This document shows positions 9,230 to 20,064 of a stretch of 34,271 nt of DNA, piece by piece. Every line of letters begins with the position of its first letter. Position 1 is the first letter of the stretch. The stretch is from Hymenopellis radicata (taxonomy: Eukaryota > Basidiomycota > Agaricomycetes > Agaricales > Physalacriaceae), in the NCBI GenBank assembly GCA_015501595.1, contig JADNRX010000547.1, forward strand, positions 1-34,271, in the 5' to 3' direction. The position numbers and the translations under genes are program-made. The notes below the pieces were generated by a model. That model searched no databases, was not told the origin of the DNA, and saw only the letters and a list, made by a program, of their open reading frames with translations.

Positions 9230-11760
9230 TTATTAGTCTGCTAAGGATAATTCGCCCTCCCTATAGTAAATTTCGCTGTCTGTTCGTTGATATTCGCGTG
9301 CATGGACTACTTACAGGAATACTCAGCGCCTCAAGTCCCCAAGTGTTCACAGTGAGTCAATGAATCATATTCAAGTCGCTTACAACAGTACTTGTAGCCG
9401 GCGATATTAACCTTTCTTCCGCGATCTAGAAACAGCCTTGCCTTCGCTGATTCAAGTGCCCACTTGGTCCACTTCAAGTCGATGTTTGACTCGCCGGCGG
9501 TCAGTGGGTTCCGAATTCAACACAGGACGGATAGTCGATTGTAAGCTCGTTCCTTTTAACTCGCCGCCTCGGGTCCGAAACATCCAGAGTTCCCCTACTG
9601 GCGCGCTGTGTTGCAGTTTTTGATGGAGAGGACGGGACGTCCACGAACGCCAGAGTACCCGCGTACGCTCCGAGTCAACTCTCTGTCCGGAATCGCCGAA
9701 TCTGTCCTCTCTAATCTTCACCTCAGGCTTTGCGAAGCAACAAGGGTACTATGCTCTGAGGAAGAAGTAAGTATGAGCTTTGTCACTGACGATATTTTGA
9801 ACCGCGCAGCACATTGCCACCCGAGCAGTTCCCCAAATAACTGATGCGCAGAGAGAGCTTCAATTGTGACCATACGGCCCGGTCGCAAGTCGAAGGCCGC
9901 GATCACCTCCATGGTTAGAAGATACACGCCACCGGAGGCGTCGACGGGGCGGTCATCAGCACCGCCTTCCCGAAGAGCATCCCGGTCAGGTTGTATTGCT
10001 CGTATTGCTGGGACCAAATGGCGGGCTGCGGTAGAGCGGTCGAGAGCCGACCACTTCAAGTTCCTAAAACTGCGACGCGCTCGTGCGGTATGACGTGCTG
10101 GGTATGTTACTATATGGTAACACGACGACAAAGGCAGAGCGGTCGCCTGACGACATATTGTGATGAGGGGAGGAAAGCGCGAGGACGACGCATGGTCTGG
10201 TGTCGTGAGTTCTACCTACCGTTGTTTTTCTCTATACGCTGTATGTTTCATCCTACTATCACGTACTGCTATACACATGCCATATCCCCCGAATGTAACT
10301 GTTTATGGAATAGTCAGACCCGCTAGGAGACATCATGCGTGTTGAAAGAGGTAGGACAACGGCACACAGTCCCGATATGTTGGAACGCTCGGTTGTAGAT
10401 TGGTTGCGAATGGGTATGTCCTTGAACACCGCGTCCCGACCGGAGTGTTCCAGGCATGCTAATACTATCATTCATCTGAAGAGTATCCGCAGAGATCGAT
10501 CGACTTGACGGATCTTAATTGAAGGTCATCACTATTCCTGATGAATCGGAGGTGGGGACATTTCTTGAACTCGAAAAACTCTTTACTCTTGTGCACTGTG
10601 TCGAAGTGGCTGCTAGCTGGAGGCCGTATTCTCTCCCTGAATCGGCGCCACTTCCGACGGCATGATTGAATGGGTTTGAAACTTTCTTCAAGGAGCTACA
10701 TTCCACTTTCTGAAGCAGGAACAACGCGTATATGTTCAGTACTTGGGCGCTGTTGCTGGAGAATAAGAATGACCATTTAGTCTCACGGCGCCACAGTACT
10801 AGTCTATTCCTTTCGTGATTCTACGCTATGCTCAAAACGACTCGGAGTTGTGGCTAGAAAGCTTCGGAATGGGATACACACCCCAATGTACACAATGATC
10901 ATTAATATTATCCTTTAGGCCAAGAAGCAAGATGATTCTTGAGGAGCAGATGCGGAAAGGGAGTCGCCACATATCTGCGGTTGGCGATTTCCCGTCATGA
11001 GCGCTTCCAAACTGAATACTTGTGGAAGCTCAACGGCATCGTTCCACCAAGCAACGGTCAGTGAGCCTCTTACAAATTGGATATCAGATAATGTTGGGTA
11101 AACTTTAGAACTCACGACTAGATGGTACTCACCTACTGTAAAGCTTAGATCTACAATTTTGTGCCTTTCATCGTGTCATGCCGAAGATGGCGCGAAGAGC
11201 ATATCCCCTTATCGAGTGCAATGAGATCGATTAGCACTGTGCAGTGTGCTCACAAAAAAAATCATAAAAGTCCTGGAATGGCCACATGTACGAACATGCC
11301 CAATGAGGTAGTCAAAGTGACAGGTCCCGGAGTAGGCGTGCGGTTAGAAATCAGACAAGAAAGCATCCACATGTGGTGAAACACCATGAAAAAGTCGGCG
11401 TGACCTGAGAGAATCGGCAAGCAGACGTGCTTGGAGAAGCTGCGCGTTAAGCCGGGCATCAGTTCAAAAGTAGACGCGTCGTGAAAGTGTTCATGGGCGA
11501 CCAATCCATAGTGGCGGTAGGGGAGAGAGAGGCGAGGTTAGCGACGCCGAGTCGTGTTCCTTGCTGGCTCCGAGTGCGTTTGATGTCATTATCCCACGGC
11601 TGGTGGCGTAATCAGGAACATGAACGTCATTCAAGTTCCTGGGCGTTCTTCTTCGTCGCTCTCACCTTCCCCCGGCTGGTATGGTCCTTTGGAGCATACA
11701 GGAGGATCTCAAATTCTTGCGCCTGAGTGTCCTTTGTGGAAGTATGGCAATCATGGGGCA
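9230..11760. other. Gene-poor region, possible eroded coding sequence near 9720-10130 (-)
   Basis: No gene can be defended. On the minus strand around 9720-10130 there is a fairly high-quality stretch (SGGVYLLTMEVIAAFDLRPG, then VTIEALSAHQLFGELLGWQ) whose neighbours in other frames also look partly protein-like. This is consistent with a frame-broken remnant. From about 10.1 to 11.76 kb I see only short random open frames and no repeats. Confidence 0.35.
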
Positions 11761-11769
11761 CATAGAAAG

Positions 11770-11866
11770 TAGCGGGAAGCGTAGCGGGATCAACCGCTAG
11801 CGGTTCCCGCTACCCCGCTAGTCTCGCTAGGGTTACCGCTAGGCTCTCGTTAGGGTTACCGCTAGG
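11770..11866. repeat. CCCGCTA-type repeat cluster 1
   Basis: TAGCGGG occurs at 11770 and 11782, the palindrome CCGCTAGCGG at 11794-11803, and CCCGCTA at 11806 and 11814. Two near-identical 20-mers of the form TCG(C/T)TAGGGTTACCGCTAGG then follow (about 11824-11843 and 11847-11866). The last also contains the telomere-like TTAGGGTTA. The units are irregular in spacing and in both orientations. Confidence 0.8.
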
Positions 11867-12439
11867 ACCAGGGTAAGTGCGTGTTACCGTCACCGACTTC
11901 GCTACACTCACTTTCGGGAGTTTATACACTGTGTGTCTTGAGCGTTCACTGTGTTCTGTATGATTCTCCAAGGCCGGGTATGTTGTCAATCGTGTTAGCC
12001 CTCAAGGCTCCAAGAATCACAAAAAGGGTGCCCGAAATGGATGTCCGGCAAGTTGCATCGAAGCTTCCCATAAGTACACGTCCATACAATGCCCGTGATG
12101 ATACGAGGAAGCGCAGATTCAACAAGAATGGTCAGTGAGCCGACTTACATCCGAGCTCGCACAGTAGAGTCTAGTTAGTAAGTAGTACAGAATCAATCAC
12201 TCGTTCGAGAGCACCTTGCACTTTCTGCGTGCATGTACAGTTTGTGTACAGTACATCCTAAATGTTACAAAGTTTATACATAGGTCGGGATACAGTGTTC
12301 AAAATACCTGCTCATAGCGAGTCTGGGTAGTCTAGACCGTCTTAGAACACTTGTCGTCTCCGAACCTGAACAAAACTTCGAGAAATGCTTGTGCAGGAGT
12401 TCTGACACGTTGATCAGACTATCAGCAGATGTTGCTACT

Positions 12440-12610
12440 CCCGCTATAAGATTCCCGCTAGCGATAAATCCCGCTAGCCGTCTGCAACGGTTTCCCGCTA
12501 GCGGGTCCCGCTACCCCGCTACCCCGCTAGGTCTCGCGACCGTCCCGCTAGCGGTCTCGTTAGCCCGCTAGGAGTCATCTCGCTAGCAAGTTATGATTCC
12601 CGCTAGCGAG
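12440..12610. repeat. CCCGCTA-type repeat cluster 2 (densest)
   Basis: About ten exact CCCGCTA units plus variants (TCGCTAGC, TCGTTAGC) fall in 170 bp. Perfect CCGCTAGCGG palindromes lie at 12495-12504 and 12545-12554. Runs of CCCGCTAC recur in tandem at about 12506-12530, and the same phrase CCCGCTACCCCGCTA is shared with clusters 1 and 3. No reading frame or tRNA explains it. Confidence 0.85.
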
Positions 12611-13213
12611 ACATATCTGTCACGCTCATCCAGATACCTGTTACGACTTCGAACTGCGATTAAGGATGCTTCAGCCTGCTAGTAGAAGTGACCTTGAAGA
12701 CACATTCACATCGGCACTGATATGGGGTTTTCCTCCGCTTGAGTCCAAGTCAAGAGGAGATCGACAGCGGACAGAATTCATCAAGCAAATATATACTCTG
12801 TATGCTTGTCCAGTAACCACGGCCCCTCGCTGTTCGAAGTCCTTCTAAGTAGGTCTCTTTTGCGCTTCCTCGCCATCACGGACCACCTTACTTATGCAGT
12901 GATAGTCGTCAATGCTAGAGTGCTCGCGGCTTACGTATTCTCGCAGTAGAATCTGAGCGGATGGGAACGAGTCAGACAGACGTATTAGGCGGAGATGAGC
13001 AGTGCCGAGAGGCCATCAAAAACCAGGGCGGTAAGTCACATCAATAGGAAAGATGTCTGCAGAATGATGAAGAACGAATAGTATCACAGTCCGACAGTTG
13101 TAGAGAACACATATAGAGGTTGAGGCTAGCGTGCACTACGTGAATTCAAGTTGGTACCGGTAAGTGACCGAAAATAACCCTAAGTGTGTTGCATGTCACA
13201 CTGACAGCGTTAC

Positions 13214-13287
13214 GACCGCTAGGACCAGAGTAATTCCCGCTACCCCGCTACCCGCCACTCCCGCAAGCACGCTAGGCTTCCCGCTAA
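13214..13287. repeat. CCCGCTA-type repeat cluster 3
   Basis: A decayed cluster with ACCGCTAGGACCAG at its left (the same phrase closes cluster 1 at about 11860), two CCCGCTAC units, CCCGCCAC, CGCTAGG and CCCGCTAAA. It looks like an eroded member of the same family as clusters 1 and 2. Confidence 0.7.
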
Positions 13288-13289
13288 AT

Positions 13290-14698
13290 TCTCTGGGCCC
13301 GCAATCATGTCTTTATGTTCCCGAACTCGCCATTCGCGTTTGGTGTTGTTCCTGTCGGTAAGTATCTGGACCGAACATGTCGCATAATCCTTGCTAACTT
13401 TTCATTGAGTCTAATGCATTGCCGGGAAACTCATTGTTTCTCGATGGGAGCCGTACCTGTACGCTGCGCCTGGGTTCACTCCCTGTGAAGTGAGAACCGG
13501 CATTTCCTCGGGTATGACCTCGTCCTACGTTTTTCCTTGTGTATACACTTGCACGCTTGTTTCTTGATCATCTGCTTGCCCTAAATGTAGAGTCCGTAGA
13601 CCATCGATTACTTGACTCGATGTTTTCGGGTTCATCGTTGACTGAAACATTCAAGGTCAATGATTCTGGCTATCAAATCTGGGTGAGTTGCCGGCGATGC
13701 ATTCAGACCAAGGTGAGCATAGGGCGGCCGCGCACACAGGTCTCCAGTCATGGACGGGGGGAAGACGGCCAACGTGAAGTTGGTATTACACGGAACCCTA
13801 TACTGAGGATCTTCAGACGTGTTAACAGTCCGATTAGTCCTCATCATGCTCCTCCCGTCGTCTAGGGATGGGCTACGTAACTTTGAACCGGAAAAGGGGT
13901 TCGGTATTCTTCTGTTGCGCCACAGAAACGTTTACATGTGGAGTTTGTTCCTATTTACATACTGCTGCCGGGATTCAACAATTGCTCGCACGCAAGGGCT
14001 GGTATCACCGAAGTGCGATTTCTCCGAACCTGATCGCGTATTGCCAAGTCGCGTTGAATGCAAGTTCTCAGGCCTCAGGTTCTACGGGACCGTTCTACGC
14101 GCAGCAGATATATCCAAGGTTCACACGCGTCAAGTCAGGAGATTGCACCGTAGAAGACGAGGCGGCGTGTCGAGTTAATTATGCGGATCATTTCAAGGGC
14201 CACATACAAGACGGAGGACGACGATGGTTAAAATTTTTGTGAACACACAACGGAGCATGAGGTGCGCCACAGGAGAATATGCCGTACAGTGTACGTCCGG
14301 ATGTGGAGAAGGACGAAAGTGGGAGACTGTCGTATTGTTCTATAGAAGGAGTGAATGCGAAGGTGTTGCTGTGGCAACAGGAGGATCAGGTGAAAAGGCG
14401 TATTGCGGAGTCAAGCTGAATTGCTGGAGAAAACGTGGCTGGTTACAGGTATCATTTTGAGTGTTTGCCGCAATAAAGCCATCTCTTTTCTACTGAAATG
14501 AAGAGAGAATGCAGAGATGCACAGCCTCGCTGTGCCTTGGGGATTCGATCGATTCGATTCTTGAACCTTCCGTTCTCTCCGCAGAGGAGATAAGCGGAGA
14601 TAATACATCGGCACACTGACTCCGTGAAACGCTAAATAAAAGCTTCTCCTTACTTTATATACACAACAATAAGGGATGGCTCCCGGCCACAATCGCTG
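13290..14698. other. No recognised gene; possible unassigned plus-strand coding 13868-14460
   Basis: Two overlapping plus-strand open stretches (13868-14242 and 14224-14460) carry several cysteines (for example CSYLHTAAGIQQLL; later CTSGCGEG and CGVKLNCW). They might belong to a gene with a frame break, but no domain, start context or splice pattern confirms this. Nothing else is visible. Confidence 0.3.
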
Positions 14699-15503
14699 AT
14701 GCTCCCATCCATACGCCAGCTGTACCGCGACGAAGAGGAAGAGGAGGAGGAAGAGCCGCCAAAGAAGAAAAGAAGGAGACAGGCGCTCAGCTGCACTGGT
14801 GCGCTCTTTGACCGACGCTGTCGAGGATGAGCCCCGAACTGATTGCCACTGTAGAATGTAAGCGGCGGAAGATACGCTGCGACAGAAACCAACCATGCGC
14901 GCCGTGCACACGTCGTGGCGAGCAGAGCAAATGTGTCTGGAGCCCAGCGGAGCCTGCGGAGAAGTACGTGACGCGGCAGGAATATGATGAACTCCGGGAG
15001 CGTGTCACCCAGCTGGAGGCTTTGGTGCAGCGTCTCAGTGGCGGCACGGCTGCGAGCGCGCCGTCCACATCCACCGCCGGCCCATCGACGCTGCCGTATT
15101 CGCCGTATCCGCCGTCATCGTACTCTTCATCGGCATATCCATCGGCATCCACGTCCTACGCGTACCACCAGCGCACCCCCTCGGGTGGCTACCCCTCTAG
15201 CGCGTCATACGCCACCGGCCCTCACCGTATTCATCAAAGCCGCCCGAAGCCGGCACCTCGGGATCCTCTACTCACCCACATTCGCCGATCCGCCAGCCCC
15301 CGCCACCACCGCAATACTCCTCTCAGCCTCCCCCGCCTCGCTCCGGTCCTGCCGCCGAATATTCCCAATCTCGGCATCCACCGGCTCTCCAGTCTCCCAC
15401 CTACTCACAGCGCGCCGTCCCGAGCCAGCACACTTCGTCTGAGCGTCTTCCTCCCCCTCCAGACCCCCAGGCTCGGAGATACAGCGATGCCGACCGGAGG
15501 TAG
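14699..15503 (+). CDS. Zn2Cys6 (Gal4-type) transcription factor, one frame break
   Basis: Exon 1 is 14699-14798; exon 2 starts at 14855 after a 56-nt intron that splits the zinc cluster. The product opens with an acidic run (eight Glu), a basic KKKRRR nuclear-localisation-like patch, then the complete cluster C32-x2-C35-x6-C42-x5-C48-x2-C51-x8-C60 (CTECKRRKIRC, then CAPCTRRGEQSKC). A short leucine-containing coiled coil for dimerisation follows (YDELRERVTQLEALVQRLS), then a Ser/Pro/Tyr/Gln-rich low-complexity tail. The tail frame switches at CCC 15219-15221. One more C restores a Pro/Ser/Gln-rich tail to the TAG at 15501-15503 (249 residues); without it a dissimilar tail runs to 15591. DNA binding as a dimer to CGG half-sites is expected for the family. 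No fungal_trans middle domain is present, so it is a short member. The target is unknown. Confidence 0.85.
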
Positions 15504-15523
15504 CATCCATCCATCCATCCATC
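15504..15523. repeat. Short (ATCC)n microsatellite
   Basis: About five tandem ATCC units directly after the putative stop codon of the Zn2Cys6 gene, probably in its 3' untranslated region. Confidence 0.7.
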
Positions 15524-15935
15524 AGCACGTCACCTGCGCCACGGATCTTGTCGTTTTTGCACGGATCTCCCTATCGCAGCCACCATCTTAACCGCGTGTT
15601 AATACGCTCTATCCACACATTAATAACTCCATGCCCCGAACTTTTGCGTTTATTCAATTGTTGTATATTTCACATAATTCTGTCGCAGCTTACCATACTG
15701 GCAATGATTTAGTCACGCCGAATTTCACCCTGACTCTCAACTGCACAGCAACATGCAGCGCTGAAACGCCTCTCTCTTATCACCCGATTCCCTTCGAGGT
15801 GGGCGCTTCCTCACCCTCGCCGCTTCGACATGCTTCAGAGAAGCTCCCTGCTAGGTAGCCACGTCCACACATGTTTACCATTCCATACTGATATCTGCGC
15901 CCAGAGCTAGCTCCAATTTGGCTTAGCATCCAGGC

Positions 15936-16120
15936 ATGTCGCAAGCCAACCCTGGACACGTCGCGGCTCTTCTTCAGCTGAGGACGGACATTACAGATCC
16001 AACAATCCGTGTGTCGAAGCCTCCGAGTTAAACGATGCCATCACTGCTCTGCCCGACGTCCCCCAGGCCCACGTTATCGTGGCATACTCTACCGCAGATC
16101 AGTGGCTTTTCATCGGCTGA
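15936..16120 (+). CDS. 5' part of an unidentified gene, one frame break
   Basis: From the ATG at 15936 the frame gives MSQANPGHVAALLQLRTDI, and after one supplied base at CC 15999-16000 it continues as EASELNDAITALPDVPQAH and VIVAYSTADQWLFIG to a TGA at 16118. The two segments read as one amphipathic, natural-looking protein start, but I do not recognise the family. Downstream exons are not clear; a plus-strand open stretch continues to about 16416 in another frame (RDLMIQSHISSLDLPARRRE), with a possible GTATGT donor near 16288. Probably a gene whose frame is interrupted more than once. Confidence 0.4.
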
Positions 16121-18017
16121 ATGTTGTTCAAAATCAGGTCACGATAACGCTTGTTCGACTAAGGTTGCCTGTCGTTTCTTGCTCCATCTACATCTTCCGC
16201 GATCTGATGATACAGTCACATATTTCATCTCTTGACCTTCCAGCCCGCAGACGCGAGGCAGAAGGACGGCCTCCCGGAGAAATCAAAGTATGTCGATCCA
16301 CGTCCGAAAAGTCCTTGCTGACCAGTGTACTCGTTGCAGTTCCGCTGCCAAATACTCATCATTTTGACATACAGACGACGGTGTACAGACCGCCTTCGAG
16401 CAATCAGTTCGGATAGTGTTTGGCACCAGTGGAGCTGTCGCGATCGGATATAGCTTATTCGTCGGCGGGCGCACAATCAAGCATTGGAGTCCGCATCTAA
16501 AGGGAGTTACACTGGCCTATTTAAGGAGCACTCCGTTCTGATGAGGTCCTCTCCCAATTTGGGTAGCTGGCAGCTCTGAGCATGAACCATGAGGTCAGCA
16601 TGTGTTTCGAGCCCATCGTTAGCAAAGAATGATGGGTACACTTCCTCCCGTGGACATGCAAGAACCACATGGGTCTCGAAAACCAGTTTCAGCATTTTGG
16701 TTGTGGATGCATCAGTTGCCAAATGACTTACCCTGGAACTTTCGATTTGGGCGTTGAACGAGAGGACTGGGCGAGACGATTTCGCGAAATGCGCCACATG
16801 CGATGTGAATCGTAAGGGCGTACGGCAGCATGGGTGAGAAGGCCCGGACCAACGTTTGCCGTCTGTCCAGATTGCGCTCTGGAACGACAACCATCACCGT
16901 TAACCGGTGGTTCGCTTCGTTGGTAACAGTCCCAACGCTACTTACGAGGCTTTCGGACTCGTCACATAGCCGTCATAATCGTCGCCCATAACCCTGTCAT
17001 GACACCGCCCTGGTCTGTATCGCAAATCCCAGATACCCCTCCAACCATACGTCCGCCGGCGCCGCCGCCTATCACCCCTTCATGGTGATTCCGGACATCT
17101 GTATGATGTGTCACCTCTCCAAGAATGACCTACCACGCCGACCCTCCCAGAGCAACACTAGGTTCTGCTTTATCCCGCATGCAGTGTCGTCGCCGTACAC
17201 CTATAAGCCAGTTATTCTACATCCCTTCTTCCCTTTCTTCTCTAGTGTTGGCCTAGCGTCTGGCAAATTGCTTTACGGTCAGCTCCTTCCATCGACGACG
17301 CATGTAGTCCAAGTCACGCAGTTGTCCTTATTCCTTTCTTCAGTCATTGGCGGCATGTCTGTCCAGCCCTCTGGAAAGAATTGGTGCGCCTGAATGTCTC
17401 TATGGCTGCCCGCCACCCTGTGTACTTCTCCCCGCCTGTACGTATGACGCATTCCTCTCATTTGTGGTCACTGACGGTTTTGCAGCGCTTCTGCCTTTAT
17501 GGTCGGAGGTCTTTGATGATCATTGAACTCCCTCGCATTCGCTTCACCTATCTATGCGTTCAAACGGCCGCCTTCAAGTTCAACGACTGTGCAGCAAAGT
17601 TTCCCACGGCGTCCTCGTCGGTTGATTTCCCCGAGTTCACGGCGCTTGCCCTTTGATAGGTCCCACTGTTTACCGCATGACTGCAAACAAGTATGAAAAT
17701 GCGCGCGGCAAGCTTCCCGTCCATTCTCCGTAGTCCCTACCCAAAACAGTCGAAGCACAGCTCCTTGTTGTTCAAATGGATCAACGTTTGCTTGTTACAC
17801 AATACTTTTGTGGCTAAACATCACTCTTCTTGTTCTTTTCGCCCTTGTTCTCGCCATATTTATGCGTGGATCTAGACAACGTGCATGCTGCCGTCTCGAT
17901 TTCACCCCCCAGATCCATGTCATTGCCATGTAAGCTAACGGACATACAAGTCGACATTACGATGTTCCTAACCTCACTGTTGACAGGAACATACATTCCT
18001 ATCCCCGCCACCCTGCA
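16121..18017. other. Unresolved region between the Zn2Cys6 and C2H2 genes
   Basis: Several moderately long open stretches lie on both strands (16225-16476 minus, 16507-16890 minus, 17082-17393 plus, 17381-17656 plus). Some contain hydrophobic segments, such as one around TTHVVQVTQLSLFLSSVIG. None has a recognised domain or a defensible exon chain. The right end should hold the C2H2 promoter. A possible upstream acceptor (gacag at about 17986) could mean that gene has an additional 5' exon. Confidence 0.3.
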
Positions 18018-18995
18018 ATGCCTCTCCCGCGCACCGACCGAATCTCCTCAATTAACCCGTTACCTTCGCATGATCCGTTGCTGGACCACGAATCACGCGT
18101 AGGCGACGCCTCCAACGATCACACTAGGCCCGTTCCCTTTTGCGCCAGCCCAAGTCCGAGCGATCCAGCTGTGACCCAGATTAAGCGGACGTCTGACAGT
18201 GCGTCAGACTACAGCCCCATCGTGAAGCGTCCACGCACCAAGGAAGGTGTGTCCAGAGCCATTTCGCTCCGCTAGCACCGGCTAACTGCCCTCATCTCGA
18301 TAGACAACCGCGCTACTCCGTTTAACAGCCCGAATGCTAATAATGCCAGCGCCAATGTCATCGATGGGGCGCACGAGGGCGATGATCCCGAGAGCCTGCC
18401 GAGATTGACGATACGGATCCCTGCTCCGCGCACAATCTTATCTCGCCTGGCCGAGTGCGCTAACTCCGAGAAGAAGCTGAAGACGAGGGTCGAGTCGCCC
18501 GTCAAGATTCAGAAGACAGCATCATCATGTTCGTCGTCTAAATCCCGGTCCGACGAGCTTAATTATGCCGAGGATGAGGCGGACTTTGTCTGCGGCCTGG
18601 ATGGGTGTACGCAGAGGTTCAAGCGCAAGTACGATGTCAATCGACATCGCAAGAGGTCGAAGCGGCATGGGGAGAAGCTCCCGTGTGGCATGTGCGCCCA
18701 GAAGCTCAGCCGGCCGGATTCGCTGAGGAGGCATATGCAGACGAAGCATGGCGTCGTGTGGAGTGTTGGAGAAGGAGAAGAGGAAGGGGAAGACCCGTTG
18801 CAGACGAAGACGGAGAAGCGCCGGGGCAGGAATGCGCGCAGGTTTATGAGCGCGGACTACGAGCTTGAGCCGGAGGATCTGGATGAGGGAGAGACTGCGG
18901 AGAGAGAGGCGCCTATCTGCTTGAGGCAGCGCACGCCGGAGAAGATGAAGATTTCTTTTGTGATGAACCCGACGGAACGTCGACCCGGCCTCTGA
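18018..18995 (+). CDS. C2H2 zinc-finger protein
   Basis: Two exons, 18018-18246 and 18304-18995, join in frame (57-nt GT..AG intron) into 306 residues. A Ser/Pro-rich N-terminus with a basic KRPRTKE patch precedes two adjacent fingers. Finger 1 is C173-x4-C178-x12-H191-x6-H198, with an unusually long H-H spacing. Finger 2 is C204-x2-C207-x12-H220-x4-H225 (CGMCAQKLSRPDSLRRHMQTKH). An acidic region and a Lys/Arg patch (EKRRGRNARR) follow, then an acidic tail (ELEPEDLDEGETAERE). A nuclear DNA-binding role is expected from the fingers; targets are unknown. The start at 18018 is the first in-frame Met of the open stretch, but an upstream exon is possible. The last ~51 codons lie inside the duplicated block and recur at 25434-25611. 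Confidence 0.78.
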
Positions 18996-20064
18996 CTCCG
19001 ACTTTGTCGATGGTGACGACTGAGTAGTGGTTCCAGTCATGATATGTTCTATGAGAATTAATTGTATCGTACGTTACTCGAGTAATTTGTGTGTATGTGT
19101 ATGTGTATCGTCCTATGACCTTGGAAAACATTGTTACTTTCCCCTTTCATCTGCGCCACAATAAATGTTTCCTTATTTCTCGGCATTACCGTTAGGCTCA
19201 TGCGCTTTTCCATGATAATATTCAAGGATCGATGGGTCAGGTGTTAAGGCGCTAGACGTCCTTAATAATTAGGACGTTCCTGCCTTGTCGCAACCTTGTC
19301 GAGTACTCACCTCTAACCTGACCGGGTGCCATTGGCAGTCGAAATAAGTAAACATATGGAACTTTGATTAGAAAGCTCAGTACTACGACTGTGCAAGACG
19401 GAGGGAATCGAATCCGAGTCACGTGGCTGGCTAAGAAGTGTGGCGTCTGAAGACAGGTGTGTCATGCTCACACCTATTGGGACTCCGCACTGAGAAAACA
19501 TGATGCCATGTACTTTCGCAGAGTTTACGCGACGTGGTAGCAAAGCCCTGTGCCCTCGAACTGCAGCCCGCTCGTCGTTTCGTGATCTTGTTCGTGATCC
19601 GAGCATCAAGTCCTTATTACGGTCGTATAGAAAGTCGAGTGCGAAATACTAGAAATGAATTGATGTGGCGCAAGTTTGTCATGATGAGTACAAGGCGCTC
19701 TGAGTACTGGTTTGAATTGAAAGTCCTCCAAATCAATCAAATCTGCAACGAAAAGTCCTTTCAATCCGATGAAAGCCGATATCCCAGCAGCCCGTATTGA
19801 ACAGAGCGCGAGAATCTTCCCATTCGCAGCAAACCTACGACCGGTCACCATCTCAATTTATCGGGACTGTGCCGTTATAACACATTAGATGGAATCCCGC
19901 ACCGCCCGCGACTAGTACATAAACAGTTTCATTCAAAGCATAACAAAAGCGACGTAGGTAAAGCGGTACGTGATAGCATATAACGTGAAACATAGACATA
20001 TAGAGGCATAGCATGTCGAGACAACAAAACATCACATAAACAGGAAAGTATCAGCGCTCAGCGC
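18996..20064. other. Spacer between converging genes (copy 1)
   Basis: No gene seen. It holds a short (TG/TATG)n tract near 19090-19107 and a stretch around 19390-19450 with a B-box-like GGATTCGATTCC on the minus strand but no tRNA fold. It is duplicated, with many small differences, at about 25612-26669. Confidence 0.5.

Noticed and set aside
9718..10131. 137-codon minus-strand open frame as a gene
   Set aside because: Part of it looks protein-like, but neighbouring frames look equally plausible and no domain or splice structure could be fixed; described only as a possible remnant.
11770..13287. CRISPR-like array
   Set aside because: Units are short, irregularly spaced, in both orientations and without unique spacers of constant length, and the host is clearly eukaryotic.
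15504..15523. (ATCC)n tract as part of the Zn2Cys6 coding region
   Set aside because: The frame that best fits the Pro/Ser-rich tail stops at TAG 15501-15503, just before the tract.
19390..19450. tRNA-like segment with GGATTCGATTCC (minus strand), also in the second block copy near 25990-26050
   Set aside because: Only a B-box-like stretch is present; no matching acceptor, D or anticodon stems could be drawn. Its conservation is explained by the block duplication.
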